Origin: Candidatus Dormiibacterota bacterium | Lineage (GTDB): Bacteria; Chloroflexota; Dormibacteria; CF-121 | NCBI GenBank assembly: GCA_035544955.1 | Contig: DASZZN010000014.1 | Location: 62,001 to 126,000 of the forward strand | Direction: 5' to 3' | Length of the DNA stretch: 64,000 bases | In this document: one piece after another, positions 19,621-27,963 of the stretch | Numbering within the stretch: the first letter of the stretch is position 1 | Layout of the letters: each line of letters opens with the position of its first letter | Program-made: the position numbers and the translations under genes | The notes under the pieces: generated by a model | What the model saw: the letters and a program-made list of their open reading frames with translations, nothing else | The model's database searches: none | Told to the model about the DNA's origin: nothing

Positions 19621-20580
19621 ATGCGCAGCTGGACGACCCGCGCCAACCAAGGGGCCACCCTTATGCTGCTCCTGCTGGTTCCAGCCGTTCTGGCCGGCAC
19701 CGAACTTCGGCCGGCAGCGCCGCAGCCCGCCGCGGCGATCGCGCCGGGCTTTGAGTCGGACAAATTGGACGACCTCAACGGCACGATCGCGGCCCGCACG
19801 GCAAAGCCGGCATCGGCGCCGCTCATCCTCGCCGAGCTGTCCCCGAAGAAAGCCCCGGTCCCCTCCGGGCCGGTGACCTATGTCCCCATCCTCTACTACC
19901 ACTACATCCGGATCAATCCGAATCCGCGCGACCGCGTCGGCTTCGGCCTGTCGACGCCGCCGGCGATGTTCCGGGCCCAGATGCAGTACCTCGCCGACCA
20001 TGGGTTCCACGTCATCTCGCTGCGCGATGCCGTGGTGGCCATCAAGAACCACAGCGGTCTCCCATCCCACCCGGTCGTTTTGACGTTCGATGATGGCTAC
20101 GCCGACTTCTTCACGGCGGCGGTTCCGGTCCTGCAGAGCCATGGCTTCACCGCGACGAGCTTCGTGGTCAGCGGCCGCATGGGATGGGGCGGATACATGA
20201 CGCCGAGCCAGGTGGTGGCCGCCGACAGCATGGGATTCACCATCGGTGCGCACACCGTCGACCACGTGGCGCTGGCGGCGCAGCCGCCGGCCCGGGCGAC
20301 CTGGGAGATGAAGCAGAGCAAGCTAACACTTGAGGGACTGCTCGGGCACCCGGTCGCCGACTTCGCCTATCCCTACGGGAGCTTCAACGCGTACGACGTG
20401 GCGCAGGCGAAGACCCTTGGCTTCGAGACCGCCGTTTCGACCATGTCCGGGTCGCTGCACTCGGCCGGCCAGCTGTTCCTCCTCCCCCGGATGCGCATTG
20501 GCGGCGGCCTGCCACTCAGCACATTCGCAACCGTCGTGGGCGGTCCGCCACCAACCGCGTCGGAGCTACGCGCGCTGTGA
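19621..20580 (+). CDS. Secreted polysaccharide deacetylase
   Basis: A 319-aa carbohydrate-esterase-4-type enzyme removing N-acetyl groups from an envelope polysaccharide. A signal peptide or anchor (about residues 10-26) is followed by a linker and the NodB-type domain: PILYYHYI, metal-binding Asp pair in TFDDGYADF (about residues 155-163) and the His pair in HTVDHVAL (about residues 209-216), then FAYPYG. It lies downstream of the sigma factor and upstream of galU, suggesting an envelope-polysaccharide neighbourhood. Confidence 0.9.
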   Translation: MRSWTTRANQGATLMLLLLVPAVLAGTELRPAAPQPAAAIAPGFESDKLDDLNGTIAARTAKPASAPLILAELSPKKAPVPSGPVTYVPILYYHYIRINPNPRDRVGFGLSTPPAMFRAQMQYLADHGFHVISLRDAVVAIKNHSGLPSHPVVLTFDDGYADFFTAAVPVLQSHGFTATSFVVSGRMGWGGYMTPSQVVAADSMGFTIGAHTVDHVALAAQPPARATWEMKQSKLTLEGLLGHPVADFAYPYGSFNAYDVAQAKTLGFETAVSTMSGSLHSAGQLFLLPRMRIGGGLPLSTFATVVGGPPPTASELRAL

Positions 20581-20744
20581 GTCGGGACGAGGAACTCTCC
20601 CCTAGGGAAGCGGCGCGTCTCCGAGCGCGCGAACGGAAGGCCCGGCCGCCGAAGATGGTGGTCGACAACGCGGGCGTCAAGCGGATCCAACTGGCGCTCC
20701 GTGATCGGTCGGCCACGAAGAAGACCAAAAAGCCCAACAAGTAA
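20577..20744 (+). CDS. Small basic protein, 55 aa
   Basis: A GTG overlapping the deacetylase stop (GTGA) starts a 55-codon frame ending at 20744. The product is rich in Arg and Lys (REAARLRARERKARPPK near residues 10-26 and SATKKTKKPNK at the C-terminus). The open frame fills the gap before galU and coupling is typical of this genome, but no family is recognised. A nucleic-acid-binding role is possible from charge only. Confidence 0.45.
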   Translation: MSRDEELSPREAARLRARERKARPPKMVVDNAGVKRIQLALRDRSATKKTKKPNK

Positions 20745-20747
20745 AGT
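20742..20747 (+). promoter_or_regulatory. -10 box for leaderless galU
   Basis: TAAAGT lies 6 nt before the GTG at 20754; no Shine-Dalgarno is present. Confidence 0.35.
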
Positions 20748-20753
20748 TAGGTC

Positions 20754-21632
20754 GTGACTCCGATACGCAAAGCCGTTTTTCCCGCCGCGGGGTTGGGCAC
20801 GCGCTTCCTGCCGGCGACCAAGGCGCAGCCCAAAGAGATGTTGCCGATCGTCGACAAACCGATCATTCAGTACGGCGTCGAGGAAGCGGTGGCCGCCGGC
20901 ATCGACCAGATCATCGTCGTCACAGGCAGGGACAAGCGCGCCATCGTCGATCACTTCGATATCTCCTTCGAGCTCGAGCACTACCTGAAGGATCGCGGCA
21001 AGACCCGCGAGCTGCAGCTGGTCCGCAAGATATCGGACATGGTCGACATCACCTACATTCATCAGAAAGAGCCATTGGGGCTCGGCCACGCGGTGCTGAT
21101 GGCGAAGGACGTCGTCGGCAATGAGCCGTTCGCCGTCTTCCTCGCCGACGACATCATCCGCGCGCAGACTCCAGCCATCAAACAGATGCTGGATGTCTAC
21201 GCGCAGCACGAGGTCTCCGTGCTGGCGCTCCAGCGGGTCGCCGACGACCAGGTCTCACGCTATGGGGTGGTCAAGGTCGCCAAAAGCGACGGCCGGATCC
21301 ACGAGGTCGTCGACATGGTGGAGAAGCCAGAGCCCGGGAAGGCTCCCTCGAACCTCGCGATCCTCGGCCGCTACGTGCTCAAGCCATCGATCTTCGGCAT
21401 CCTGGAGACCACCCATGAGGGGGTCGGCGGCGAAATCCAGCTCACCGATGCCCTGCGCGCCATGGCCCAGCAAGAGAAGATGCTGGGGCTTGAATTCGAG
21501 GGGACCTACCACGACGTCGGCACGGTCAGCGGCTTCCTGAAGACCTCGATCACCTTCGCCCTGGAACGCCCGGGGCTGCGAGACGAGCTGCTGCGCTACC
21601 TGGGGACCCTCGACGGGCTGAAGCCCTCCTAG
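20754..21632 (+). CDS. galU: UTP-glucose-1-phosphate uridylyltransferase
   Basis: Makes UDP-glucose from UTP and glucose-1-phosphate for cell-envelope glycans. The 292-aa protein has the nucleotide-binding GLGTRFLPATKAQPKEMLP (about residues 12-30), VDKPIIQYGVEEA, QKEPLGLGHAVL, FLADDII and VEKPEPGKAPSNLAILGRY. Length is normal. Placed after a deacetylase gene, consistent with surface polysaccharide work. Confidence 0.95.
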   Translation: MTPIRKAVFPAAGLGTRFLPATKAQPKEMLPIVDKPIIQYGVEEAVAAGIDQIIVVTGRDKRAIVDHFDISFELEHYLKDRGKTRELQLVRKISDMVDITYIHQKEPLGLGHAVLMAKDVVGNEPFAVFLADDIIRAQTPAIKQMLDVYAQHEVSVLALQRVADDQVSRYGVVKVAKSDGRIHEVVDMVEKPEPGKAPSNLAILGRYVLKPSIFGILETTHEGVGGEIQLTDALRAMAQQEKMLGLEFEGTYHDVGTVSGFLKTSITFALERPGLRDELLRYLGTLDGLKPS

Positions 21633-21638
21633 CCACAA

Positions 21639-21670
21639 TCCCTCCCCTTCGGGGGAGGGCAGGGTGGGGG
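21639..21670. repeat. GC hairpin repeat, copy 2
   Basis: CCCTCCCC (21640-21647), a TTCG loop and GGGGAGGG (21652-21659), then CAGGGTGGGGG. It matches the element at 465-497 in sequence and orientation and lies right after the galU stop, so it may serve as its terminator. Confidence 0.65.
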
Positions 21671-21716
21671 CCTTTGGCGTTGGCCAAACTCCTAGGAGAA
21701 CCGGCGCAAGCGGGCC

Positions 21717-21722
21717 TATAAT
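21717..21722 (+). promoter_or_regulatory. Consensus -10 box TATAAT
   Basis: A perfect TATAAT, 45 nt before the ATG of the 84-aa protein. No matching -35 box is visible at 16-18 nt. Confidence 0.4.
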
Positions 21723-21766
21723 GAGGGGTCTGTTGAATAGCTTCAGCTACGGTTTTGGGTCCAGAG

Positions 21767-22021
21767 ATGGCAGTTTCAGGGAGACGCAGATCCGACGAGG
21801 ACCGGGTCGTTCGGTATTTGAATACCGAGGGCGACTTCGAGGTCGAGGTGTCGCACACATTGAACAAGTGGTGCGTCACCGTCTTTCAGTTGCCCTCGAA
21901 GCAGGTCGTGGCCCAGGACTTTTTCCCCGAGCGCTGGAAGGCGCTGGCGCGGGCGCAGGACTTCGTGCGCATCCTTAACACGCGCAACAAACCCCAACCG
22001 GAGACGGACGAAGAGCCCTGA
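21767..22021 (+). CDS. Small conserved-looking protein, 84 aa
   Basis: An 84-aa soluble protein with a mixed alpha/beta pattern (RVVRYLNTEGDFEVEVSHTL then KWCVTVFQLPSKQVVAQDFF). A TTG at 21755 would add four residues. No family is recognised. It follows a perfect -10 box. The next frame starts at or just before its stop, so the two may be coupled. Confidence 0.5.
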   Translation: MAVSGRRRSDEDRVVRYLNTEGDFEVEVSHTLNKWCVTVFQLPSKQVVAQDFFPERWKALARAQDFVRILNTRNKPQPETDEEP

Positions 22022-22074
22022 TCCGTAACTCGTCGCGGGCCTTCTGGCTCCATGAATGGGGTGCGCTTGCCTTC

Positions 22075-22416
22075 GTGGTGACGGTCATCATTGGCCTGGT
22101 CGTGGTACCGGCCGCGCTGCTCCTCGCCGGCGGAAGCAAGGCGGCGTCGCCCACCAACCTGACCCTGCTGGCCCCGACGCCCGCTCCCAGCTTCTGCGTC
22201 GCAGCGGCGACGCCGACACCGTCCGGCTCGGCGAGTCCCAAGGCCAGCCCGACGCCGACTCCGACCCCCACCCCGTCGCCGACCCCGTCGGCGTCGGCCA
22301 GCCCGTCGGGCACCGCGATCGCCAGCGCGTCGGCGACGCCATGTCCATCGCCGTCCGCGACGGCGACGCCATCACCGTCGCCGAGCGGCACCGTGAAGCC
22401 CTCGGCCTCTCCCTAA
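22075..22416 (+). CDS. Exported Pro/Thr/Ser-rich protein
   Basis: An N-terminal hydrophobic segment (VTVIIGLVVVPAALLLAG) acts as a signal or anchor; the remaining 85 residues are low-complexity PTPTP/SAS repeats, as in surface stalks of high-GC bacteria. The frame stays open upstream to a CTG at 22018 that overlaps the previous stop, which would add an aromatic stretch (FWLHEWGALAF), so the true start is uncertain. Low-complexity DNA here also produces spurious frames on both strands. Confidence 0.45.
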   Translation: MVTVIIGLVVVPAALLLAGGSKAASPTNLTLLAPTPAPSFCVAAATPTPSGSASPKASPTPTPTPTPSPTPSASASPSGTAIASASATPCPSPSATATPSPSPSGTVKPSASP

Positions 22417-22439
22417 ACTTCGCACCAGAGGAGGGACGA

Positions 22440-23450
22440 ATGAAGGCGATCGTCTACGACAAGTACGGCTCGGCCGATGTTCTCGAGCTCAAGGAGGTTC
22501 CCAAGCCCGACGTCGAGGGGGACCAAGTCCTCGTCCGAGTTCGCGCCGCGTCCGCAAATCCCTACGACTGGCACTTCATGAGGGGCGTTCCGTACATCGC
22601 CCGACTGATGGCAACCGGAGTGCGCAAGCCGAAGCAGTCGCGGCTCGGAAGCGACGTGGCGGGGGAGGTCGAGGCGGTCGGCGACGCGGTGACCCGGTTC
22701 CGACCGGGCGACGAGGTCTTCGGTTTTGTCGGAGCCGGCGGCTTTGCCGAGTTCGTGTCGGCCCCGGAAAAACTCCTGGCGTTGAAGCCCGCCAACCTGA
22801 GCTTCGAGCAGGCGGCGACGGTCCCTCTCGCGGCAGTGACCGCGTTGCAAGGCCTTCGTGATGCCGGAGAGATCAAGTCGGGGCAGAAGGTCCTGATCGT
22901 CGGAGCGTCGGGAGGGGTCGGGACGTTCGCCGTGCAAATCGCGAAGTGGTACAGCGCGGATGTGGCTGGCGTGTGCAGTACGAGGAATCTGGAGATGGTC
23001 CGCTCGATCGGCGCCGACCGCGCCATCGACTACACCCGAGAGGACTTCACCAAGAGCGGTCAACAGTACGACCTGATCTTTCAGCTCGCGGGCACCGCCA
23101 CCCCATCGGCCTGCCGGCACGCCCTAACGCCGAAGGGCCGGCTCGTCCTCAGCAGCGGAGACTCCCCCGGTCGCGTCATCGGGCCGGTCGGCCGCATCAT
23201 CAAGGCTCTCCTGCTGTCGCCCTTCGTCGGCCAGACGCTACGTCCGTTCGTCGCGAAGTCAAGTAGCGATGACCTGGAGTTCCTTCGGGGAATCATCGAG
23301 GCCGGCAAGGTCACACCCGTCATCGACCGGACCTATCCGCTCAGCGAATCGGCCGAGGCCATCCGCTATCTCGAGACCGGGCATGCTCGAGGCAAGGTCG
23401 TCATCAGCGTGTCGCCTAACGGCCACGTCAAAGGGAGCGAGCCGGCGTAA
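22440..23450 (+). CDS. Zinc-free MDR NAD(P)H oxidoreductase
   Basis: 336 aa of the quinone-oxidoreductase-like medium-chain reductase family. It has an N-terminal GroES-like fold (MKAIVYDKYGSADVLEL), the GSDVAGEVEAVGDAVTRFRPGDEVFG segment and the nucleotide-binding motif GASGGVGTFAVQIAKW at about residues 157-172. The zinc-binding Cys/His set is absent. A GAGGAGGG ribosome site precedes the ATG. It likely reduces a quinone, enone or aldehyde; substrate unknown. Confidence 0.85.
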   Translation: MKAIVYDKYGSADVLELKEVPKPDVEGDQVLVRVRAASANPYDWHFMRGVPYIARLMATGVRKPKQSRLGSDVAGEVEAVGDAVTRFRPGDEVFGFVGAGGFAEFVSAPEKLLALKPANLSFEQAATVPLAAVTALQGLRDAGEIKSGQKVLIVGASGGVGTFAVQIAKWYSADVAGVCSTRNLEMVRSIGADRAIDYTREDFTKSGQQYDLIFQLAGTATPSACRHALTPKGRLVLSSGDSPGRVIGPVGRIIKALLLSPFVGQTLRPFVAKSSSDDLEFLRGIIEAGKVTPVIDRTYPLSESAEAIRYLETGHARGKVVISVSPNGHVKGSEPA

Positions 23451-23453
23451 GGC

Positions 23454-23975
23454 CTACGTGTCGCGGTCGGTGTCGTCCAAAACGATGGAGCCGTTGCGGG
23501 CCACGATCTGCGCGCGGCGGAGTTCGAGCTCGGCCATGACGCGGCTGTTGTCGAGGACCGCCAGCACGATGTTGTCGCGAAGGGCGAGCTCGCCGATCCG
23601 CACGCAGTCTTTCAAGAATGGGAAGACGAGTGGCCGCACCAGGTTTACGATGTACCGGGACTCCGTATCGGCATCATCGGGGCCATCCGTCAGGCTCTCG
23701 TCGCGGAACGCAAGGATGAACAGCTCGTCGTTGAGCGGAATCAGGTCGGTCCAGCTGTAGGCTTCGCCGGGGGCGTCCGGGATCAGGCTCCGCTTCTGCC
23801 GGAAGAGCTCCAGCCGGGATTGCAGGCGGCGCATCGGCCCTGACGGGCCTTCGATGAAGAAGGGGACGTCCTTGAGCGGCGCCTGGGACGGCTGGGCTGG
23901 GTAGCGGGTGGAGAAGCCAACGTCGGCCCGGCCGAGGAAAGGATTCGGCACCTTGATCACGAGCTCCTGAAGCAT
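23454..23975 (-). CDS. Hypothetical soluble protein
   Basis: 173 aa without signal peptide or membrane segment. Features visible are a beta-rich N-terminus (LVIKVPNPFLGRADVGF), a WTDLIPLNDELFILAFRDE segment and an acidic patch (DGPDDADTESR). An AAGGAG ribosome site precedes the ATG. It lies just downstream of polX on the same strand, 46 nt away, but nothing connects the two functionally. Unrecognised. Confidence 0.6.
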   Translation of the reverse strand: MLQELVIKVPNPFLGRADVGFSTRYPAQPSQAPLKDVPFFIEGPSGPMRRLQSRLELFRQKRSLIPDAPGEAYSWTDLIPLNDELFILAFRDESLTDGPDDADTESRYIVNLVRPLVFPFLKDCVRIGELALRDNIVLAVLDNSRVMAELELRRAQIVARNGSIVLDDTDRDT

Positions 23976-24021
23976 TCGCTCAAGTCTCCTTCTGCCCTTG
24001 ATTATACCGGCGCTATCACGT

Positions 24022-25725
24022 TCAACGGAAATTCGCGACGGCTCTTGCTGCTTTTTCCCGGCAATGCGCGAGTACGCCTTCCGCGTCCCTGGTATTCAGG
24101 ACGCGATCGGGTGTCAGGCCGGCCCTGCGCCCGATCGCACAGCCATAGCGGACGTAGTCGAATTCGGCGGGGTAGTGGGCGTCGTTGTCGATCGCCAGCA
24201 GCGCCCCCGCCTCCCGGGCTATGCGAGCCCAGCTGTCGTTGAGATCGAGGCGAAACGGACTGCTGTTGATTTCCAGGGCTGTCCCGGTCTTGACGGCTTC
24301 CGCGATCACCGCCTCCACGTCGAGGCTGGTTTCACCGCGGCGGTCGAGACGTCGCGAGGTTGGGTGGGCGAAAACGTCCACGTGCGGCGATCGTAGCGCG
24401 CTGAGGACCCGTTGTGTGATGACATCTTTGGGCTGGTCGAGCGCGGTATGGACCGACGCGACCACAACGTCGAGGGAGGCCAGGGTCTGGTCGGGAAGGT
24501 CGAGGCTGCCATCGGGCAGGATGTCGACCTCGGCCCCGTTCAAGACCCGCGCCAGGCCAGGTCGGGCGTTGACGGTCGCGATCTCCGCGGCCCGTGCTCG
24601 AAAGCGCTCAGGCGTGAGGCCCTGGGCGATCTGCAAGGACTGGGTGTGGTCGGTCAACACGATATAGGCGTAACCGCGCTCCTTCGCGGCTCGGGCCATC
24701 TCGGCGATCTCATTGCGCCCGTCGCTCCAGTTGCTGTGGGTGTGCAGGTCGCCGCGCAGGTCCTTCTGCTGTACCAGCGTCGGCAGCTGACCCTTGGCCG
24801 CCAGTTCGATCTCGCCCCCTCCCTCTCGCAGTTCGGGCGGGATCCAGGCGCAGCCGACTGCGGCGTAGACCTCCTCTTCCGTTGCGCCGGCGATGACCTT
24901 GCCCGTCCGTTCAGCGCGGGATCGCAGCTGCTCAATGTGAGCCTGCGACCCGGTGAAGGTAACCCAGGCAGCTCCGAAGGTGTCCGGCTTGACCGCGCGC
25001 AGGTCGACCTTCATGCCGGAGCGCACCCGGATGCTGGTCGTGGTACCGTCCCGCGCGATCACCTCGTTCACCTGCGGCAATCGGGCGAACTCACCGCCCA
25101 TCGCCTCGGGGTGGTCGCTCGCGACCAGCAGGTCGAGGTCGCCGACCGTTTCGCTGGCACGTCGTGCGCTGCCCGCGATCTCGGCCCTTGTCACGCCCGG
25201 CAGGGCGCGCAGCGTGATGAGGAGGGAGTCGGCCAGGATCCAGGCTTCGGGGAAGAAGATGCGGCCCTCCGTCCGCTTGAGCATGGCGATGCCCTTGAGG
25301 ATGTTTTCTTCGGTCTTCGCCTTGATGCCTCGCACCGCGAGCAGCCGGTGGGTGCGGGCGGCGTCCTCCAGGGCGTCGAGGCTGAGAATCCCCAGCGCGT
25401 CATAGATGTCTTTGGCGGTGCGAGGGCCCAGGCCAGGAACCCGAGTCAGCTCCAGCAGCGCCGGGGGCACCTCGGCCTCGAGCCGCGTCAGGAATTCCAG
25501 CTTGCCGGTGGTGACGTACTCCACGATCTTTTTCTCGATCGCCTCGCCGATGCCGGGGACGTCCTTAAGCCGGCCCTCCTTGATCATGTCCTCGACTTCG
25601 GTGGTGAGGTTGTCGACCTGGCGGACGGCTTCCCGGTAGGCGCGGATCTTGAAGAAGTTCTCGCCTCGAATCTCGAGCAGGTCTGCGACCCGGTTGAGCA
25701 TTGCCGCGACGTCCGCATTCCGCAC
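24022..25725 (-). CDS. polX: Family X DNA polymerase with PHP domain
   Basis: Bacterial PolX, a gap-filling repair polymerase fused to a PHP phosphoesterase with 3'-5' exonuclease activity. The 567-aa protein begins with the 8-kDa helical domain (FKIRAYREAVRQVD), a helix-hairpin-helix (VPGIGEAIEKKI), the nucleotidyltransferase core with GSARRASETVGDLDLLV (about residues 184-200) and ends with PHP motifs DLHTHSNWSDG (about residues 329-339), LTDHTQSL and DNDAH. GTG start with a -10-like TAGGTT 6 nt upstream; only 19 nt separate it from the divergent CoA-transferase. Confidence 0.94.
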   Translation of the reverse strand: MRNADVAAMLNRVADLLEIRGENFFKIRAYREAVRQVDNLTTEVEDMIKEGRLKDVPGIGEAIEKKIVEYVTTGKLEFLTRLEAEVPPALLELTRVPGLGPRTAKDIYDALGILSLDALEDAARTHRLLAVRGIKAKTEENILKGIAMLKRTEGRIFFPEAWILADSLLITLRALPGVTRAEIAGSARRASETVGDLDLLVASDHPEAMGGEFARLPQVNEVIARDGTTTSIRVRSGMKVDLRAVKPDTFGAAWVTFTGSQAHIEQLRSRAERTGKVIAGATEEEVYAAVGCAWIPPELREGGGEIELAAKGQLPTLVQQKDLRGDLHTHSNWSDGRNEIAEMARAAKERGYAYIVLTDHTQSLQIAQGLTPERFRARAAEIATVNARPGLARVLNGAEVDILPDGSLDLPDQTLASLDVVVASVHTALDQPKDVITQRVLSALRSPHVDVFAHPTSRRLDRRGETSLDVEAVIAEAVKTGTALEINSSPFRLDLNDSWARIAREAGALLAIDNDAHYPAEFDYVRYGCAIGRRAGLTPDRVLNTRDAEGVLAHCREKAARAVANFR

Positions 25726-25730
25726 GTCAG

Positions 25731-25737
25731 TAACCTA
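25731..25737. promoter_or_regulatory. Shared bidirectional -10 (TAACCTA)
   Basis: Read on plus it gives TAACCT, 8 nt before the ATG at 25745; read on minus it gives TAGGTT, 6 nt before the GTG at 25725. A single near-palindromic -10 could therefore drive both divergent genes as leaderless transcripts. Confidence 0.45.
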
Positions 25738-25744
25738 GCAGGCG

Positions 25745-26656
25745 ATGCTGCTCGATGGCATTGGCGTTCTCGATCTCTCCCGGCTGCTGCCGGGCGCCTA
25801 CTGCACGCAGTTGCTGCAGGGGCAGGGCGCGCAGGTGACAAAGATCGAGCCACCAACCGGCGACCCTATCCGGGCGCTCCCAGGCGGCGACGCCTACTTC
25901 GACGCACTGCACCGCGGCCAGCGTCTGCTCACGCTCGACCTGCGGACCGAGGAGGGTCGCGACGCGCTCCGGCGGCATGTCGTCGACGCCGACGTCCTGG
26001 TCGAAGGTTTCCGCCCGGGCGTGATGGAACGGATGCACCTTGGCTACGCGGCACTGGCGGCCATCAATCCCAAGCTGGTCTACTGTGCGATCACGGGCTA
26101 CGGATCGGGCGGACCGATGTCCGGTCGCGCCGGCCACGACCTCAACTACCTGGCACGCAGCGGAGCCCTTTCCCTGATGCCGCTCCGCGACGGCACCCCG
26201 GCCATCCCCGGCCTTCAGGTGGCCGACCTGGCCGGCGGGCTCGAGGCCGCGTTTTCCATCGCCACCGCGCTCTTTGCTCGGACGCGGACCGGAAATGGCA
26301 GCCGGGTGGAGATCTCGATGACGGACCTGATGCGGAGCTGGACCGCCTTACCGCGGGCGGCTCGGCGCGCGGGCCTCCCCGGCCTCCCGCTCACCGGCGA
26401 ATTGCCCTGCTACCACGTCTACGCGGTGGCCGACGGATTCCTGACCGTCGCGGCGCTCGAGTCCGACTTCTGGGCGGCCTTCTGCCGTGCGATCGAGCGA
26501 CAGGACTTGAGCGACCGCCAGTTCGATCCGGCAGCGATCGAGGCGGTCCAGGCGACCCTCCGCCCCGCGACGCGCGCCGAATGGATGGCTCGCTTTGGTG
26601 ACCAGGATGTGTGCGTCGAACCTGCCCTTCGGCTCGAGGAGTCGGAGGCGGACTGA
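25745..26656 (+). CDS. CaiB/BaiF-type CoA-transferase or racemase
   Basis: 303 aa of the family III CoA-transferase fold. It has LLDGIGVLDLSRLLPGAYCT at the N-terminus, EPPTGDPIR, a catalytic Asp in GHDLNYLARSG (about residues 128-138) and VADLAGGLEAAFSIATAL. The shortness and the GHDLNYLA motif are closer to alpha-methylacyl-CoA racemase than to transferases of about 400 aa. Racemisation of 2-methylacyl-CoA would suit the branched-chain acyl-CoA catabolism elsewhere in the window; this remains inference. Confidence 0.85.
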   Translation: MLLDGIGVLDLSRLLPGAYCTQLLQGQGAQVTKIEPPTGDPIRALPGGDAYFDALHRGQRLLTLDLRTEEGRDALRRHVVDADVLVEGFRPGVMERMHLGYAALAAINPKLVYCAITGYGSGGPMSGRAGHDLNYLARSGALSLMPLRDGTPAIPGLQVADLAGGLEAAFSIATALFARTRTGNGSRVEISMTDLMRSWTALPRAARRAGLPGLPLTGELPCYHVYAVADGFLTVAALESDFWAAFCRAIERQDLSDRQFDPAAIEAVQATLRPATRAEWMARFGDQDVCVEPALRLEESEAD

Positions 26657-26694
26657 GGCGGTCCGTTAACGACCGCCCCAGCCCGAGCCGTCAG

Positions 26695-27777
26695 TTAATC
26701 GTCTTCGCCGACGCTGGTGATTGTTCCGAAGAGTCCGTGCTGCTCCTCGCCGATACCGGCGGCGAAGTACAGCGTGTTGGTGGGCGCGAGCGCGCCGCCG
26801 CCGGTGCTGCCGTTGCCGAAGCGGATGCCCCAGAGACCGTCGATCTGGATCGGTGCGCCGGCTTCATTCCGGAGCGTTCCGATCAGCCGGCCTGAGCGCG
26901 GGCTGTAGGCGTTGATATGCCCGTCGCCGAAGTTGCCGACCAGCAACGCCTCGCTGAACGGCCCGAAGTTCTCCGGTGCCAGGGCGAGGCCCCATGGCGA
27001 GTTCAGGGCGCCCTGCCGGATCAGCCGGCGCAGCAGGTGGCCGTTCAGGTCGAACACGTTCACGAAGCCGTTGCCAGGGCCGGAGAGGTCGTCGTGCTTG
27101 TCCGGCTTCTGCTTGGCGTAGGTGACATACAGCCGGCCGCCCAGCTCCTGGATATTGAAGGGGGCAAAGCCTGCCGGGATCCGCTTGTCCGTGAACGACC
27201 CGCTCACGGTGACGAGTTTGTAGTTCGCGTCGAACACCTCGATCGTCCCGAACCGGAAGTTGGTCGCGTAGATGTGGTTGCCGGAAATCGCCAGGCCCTT
27301 GTACACGGCGCCCAGCCCCACGGTCGAGCGGTCGCGCCGGACGATGCCCTTGTGCAAGTCGATAGCCGGGTTCCAGCCGACGATGGTGCCGTCCTCGGTG
27401 GCGAACAGGAAGCGATCACCCTTGAAGTTCGCCGAGGGGTTGAAGACCGTCCCGGTCGGGGCTCCGCCGTCCGCCCCGCTGGGCTGCGGGATCTTGACGA
27501 CGAGCGGCACGGGCGTTCCCGCGCCGTTGTAGAGCGTTGCCACACCGGCGTTGTTGTCCGAGACCCACATCGGGCTCGTCGGGCTGGCCGAGACTCCCCA
27601 TGGGTTGACCAGGTTGGGATCAACGGTCGCCGCCATTCCCGGGAGGTCGGACACGAGATTGGTCTGGTGATAGGCGCCTTCGGCTCTATCCCCGGCGTTG
27701 GCCGCGACGCCTGGTATGGCGATCGACAGCCCGGTCGCCAGGCTGAGCGCGGCGGTCAGCAGTCTCCGTGCGTGCAT
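26695..27777 (-). CDS. Secreted TIGR03118-like beta-propeller protein
   Basis: 360 aa with a signal peptide (LLTAALSLATGLSIAIPGVAANA) and a repeat-rich beta structure. The NLVSDLPGMAATVDPNLVNPWGVS segment right after the signal and the NTLYFAAGIGEEQHGLFG ending match the TIGR03118 family of extracellular proteins, whose role is unknown. An AAGGAGGA site precedes the ATG. It lies divergent to another exported protein. Confidence 0.85.
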   Translation of the reverse strand: MHARRLLTAALSLATGLSIAIPGVAANAGDRAEGAYHQTNLVSDLPGMAATVDPNLVNPWGVSASPTSPMWVSDNNAGVATLYNGAGTPVPLVVKIPQPSGADGGAPTGTVFNPSANFKGDRFLFATEDGTIVGWNPAIDLHKGIVRRDRSTVGLGAVYKGLAISGNHIYATNFRFGTIEVFDANYKLVTVSGSFTDKRIPAGFAPFNIQELGGRLYVTYAKQKPDKHDDLSGPGNGFVNVFDLNGHLLRRLIRQGALNSPWGLALAPENFGPFSEALLVGNFGDGHINAYSPRSGRLIGTLRNEAGAPIQIDGLWGIRFGNGSTGGGALAPTNTLYFAAGIGEEQHGLFGTITSVGEDD

Positions 27778-27884
27778 GGGCGAGTCCTCCTTGCTAGTCC
27801 CCGTTTGGCGGGCGTTTAAGCCTTCTTAGACTGTTACGGAAGGCGTTACGGCCGGCCCCTTTCGGTCGAATTTTTACGGACTTC

Positions 27885-27912
27885 TTGCCCCACTCTCACC
27901 GACTTCTAATAT
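27885..27912 (+). promoter_or_regulatory. Promoter of the exported protein at 27964
   Basis: TTGCCC (27885-27890), a 16-bp spacer and TAATAT (27907-27912), followed by a leader of about 45 nt with an AAGGAGAGG ribosome site. Confidence 0.55.
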
Positions 27913-27963
27913 GGCTTGGGCACCATAGAGGGGCGTCAAACCCCTAGGAAGGAGAGGTCACGT

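Noticed and set aside
22200-22400. Short tandem repeats (PTPTP coding) as a CRISPR-like or satellite array
   Set aside because: No regular repeat-spacer spacing; the repeats encode a Pro/Thr/Ser-rich surface tail.
22056-22440. An N-terminal extension of the MDR oxidoreductase through the PT-rich region
   Set aside because: The family N-terminus MKAIVYDKYG begins at 22440 with a good ribosome site; the upstream part is another frame of low-complexity repeats.
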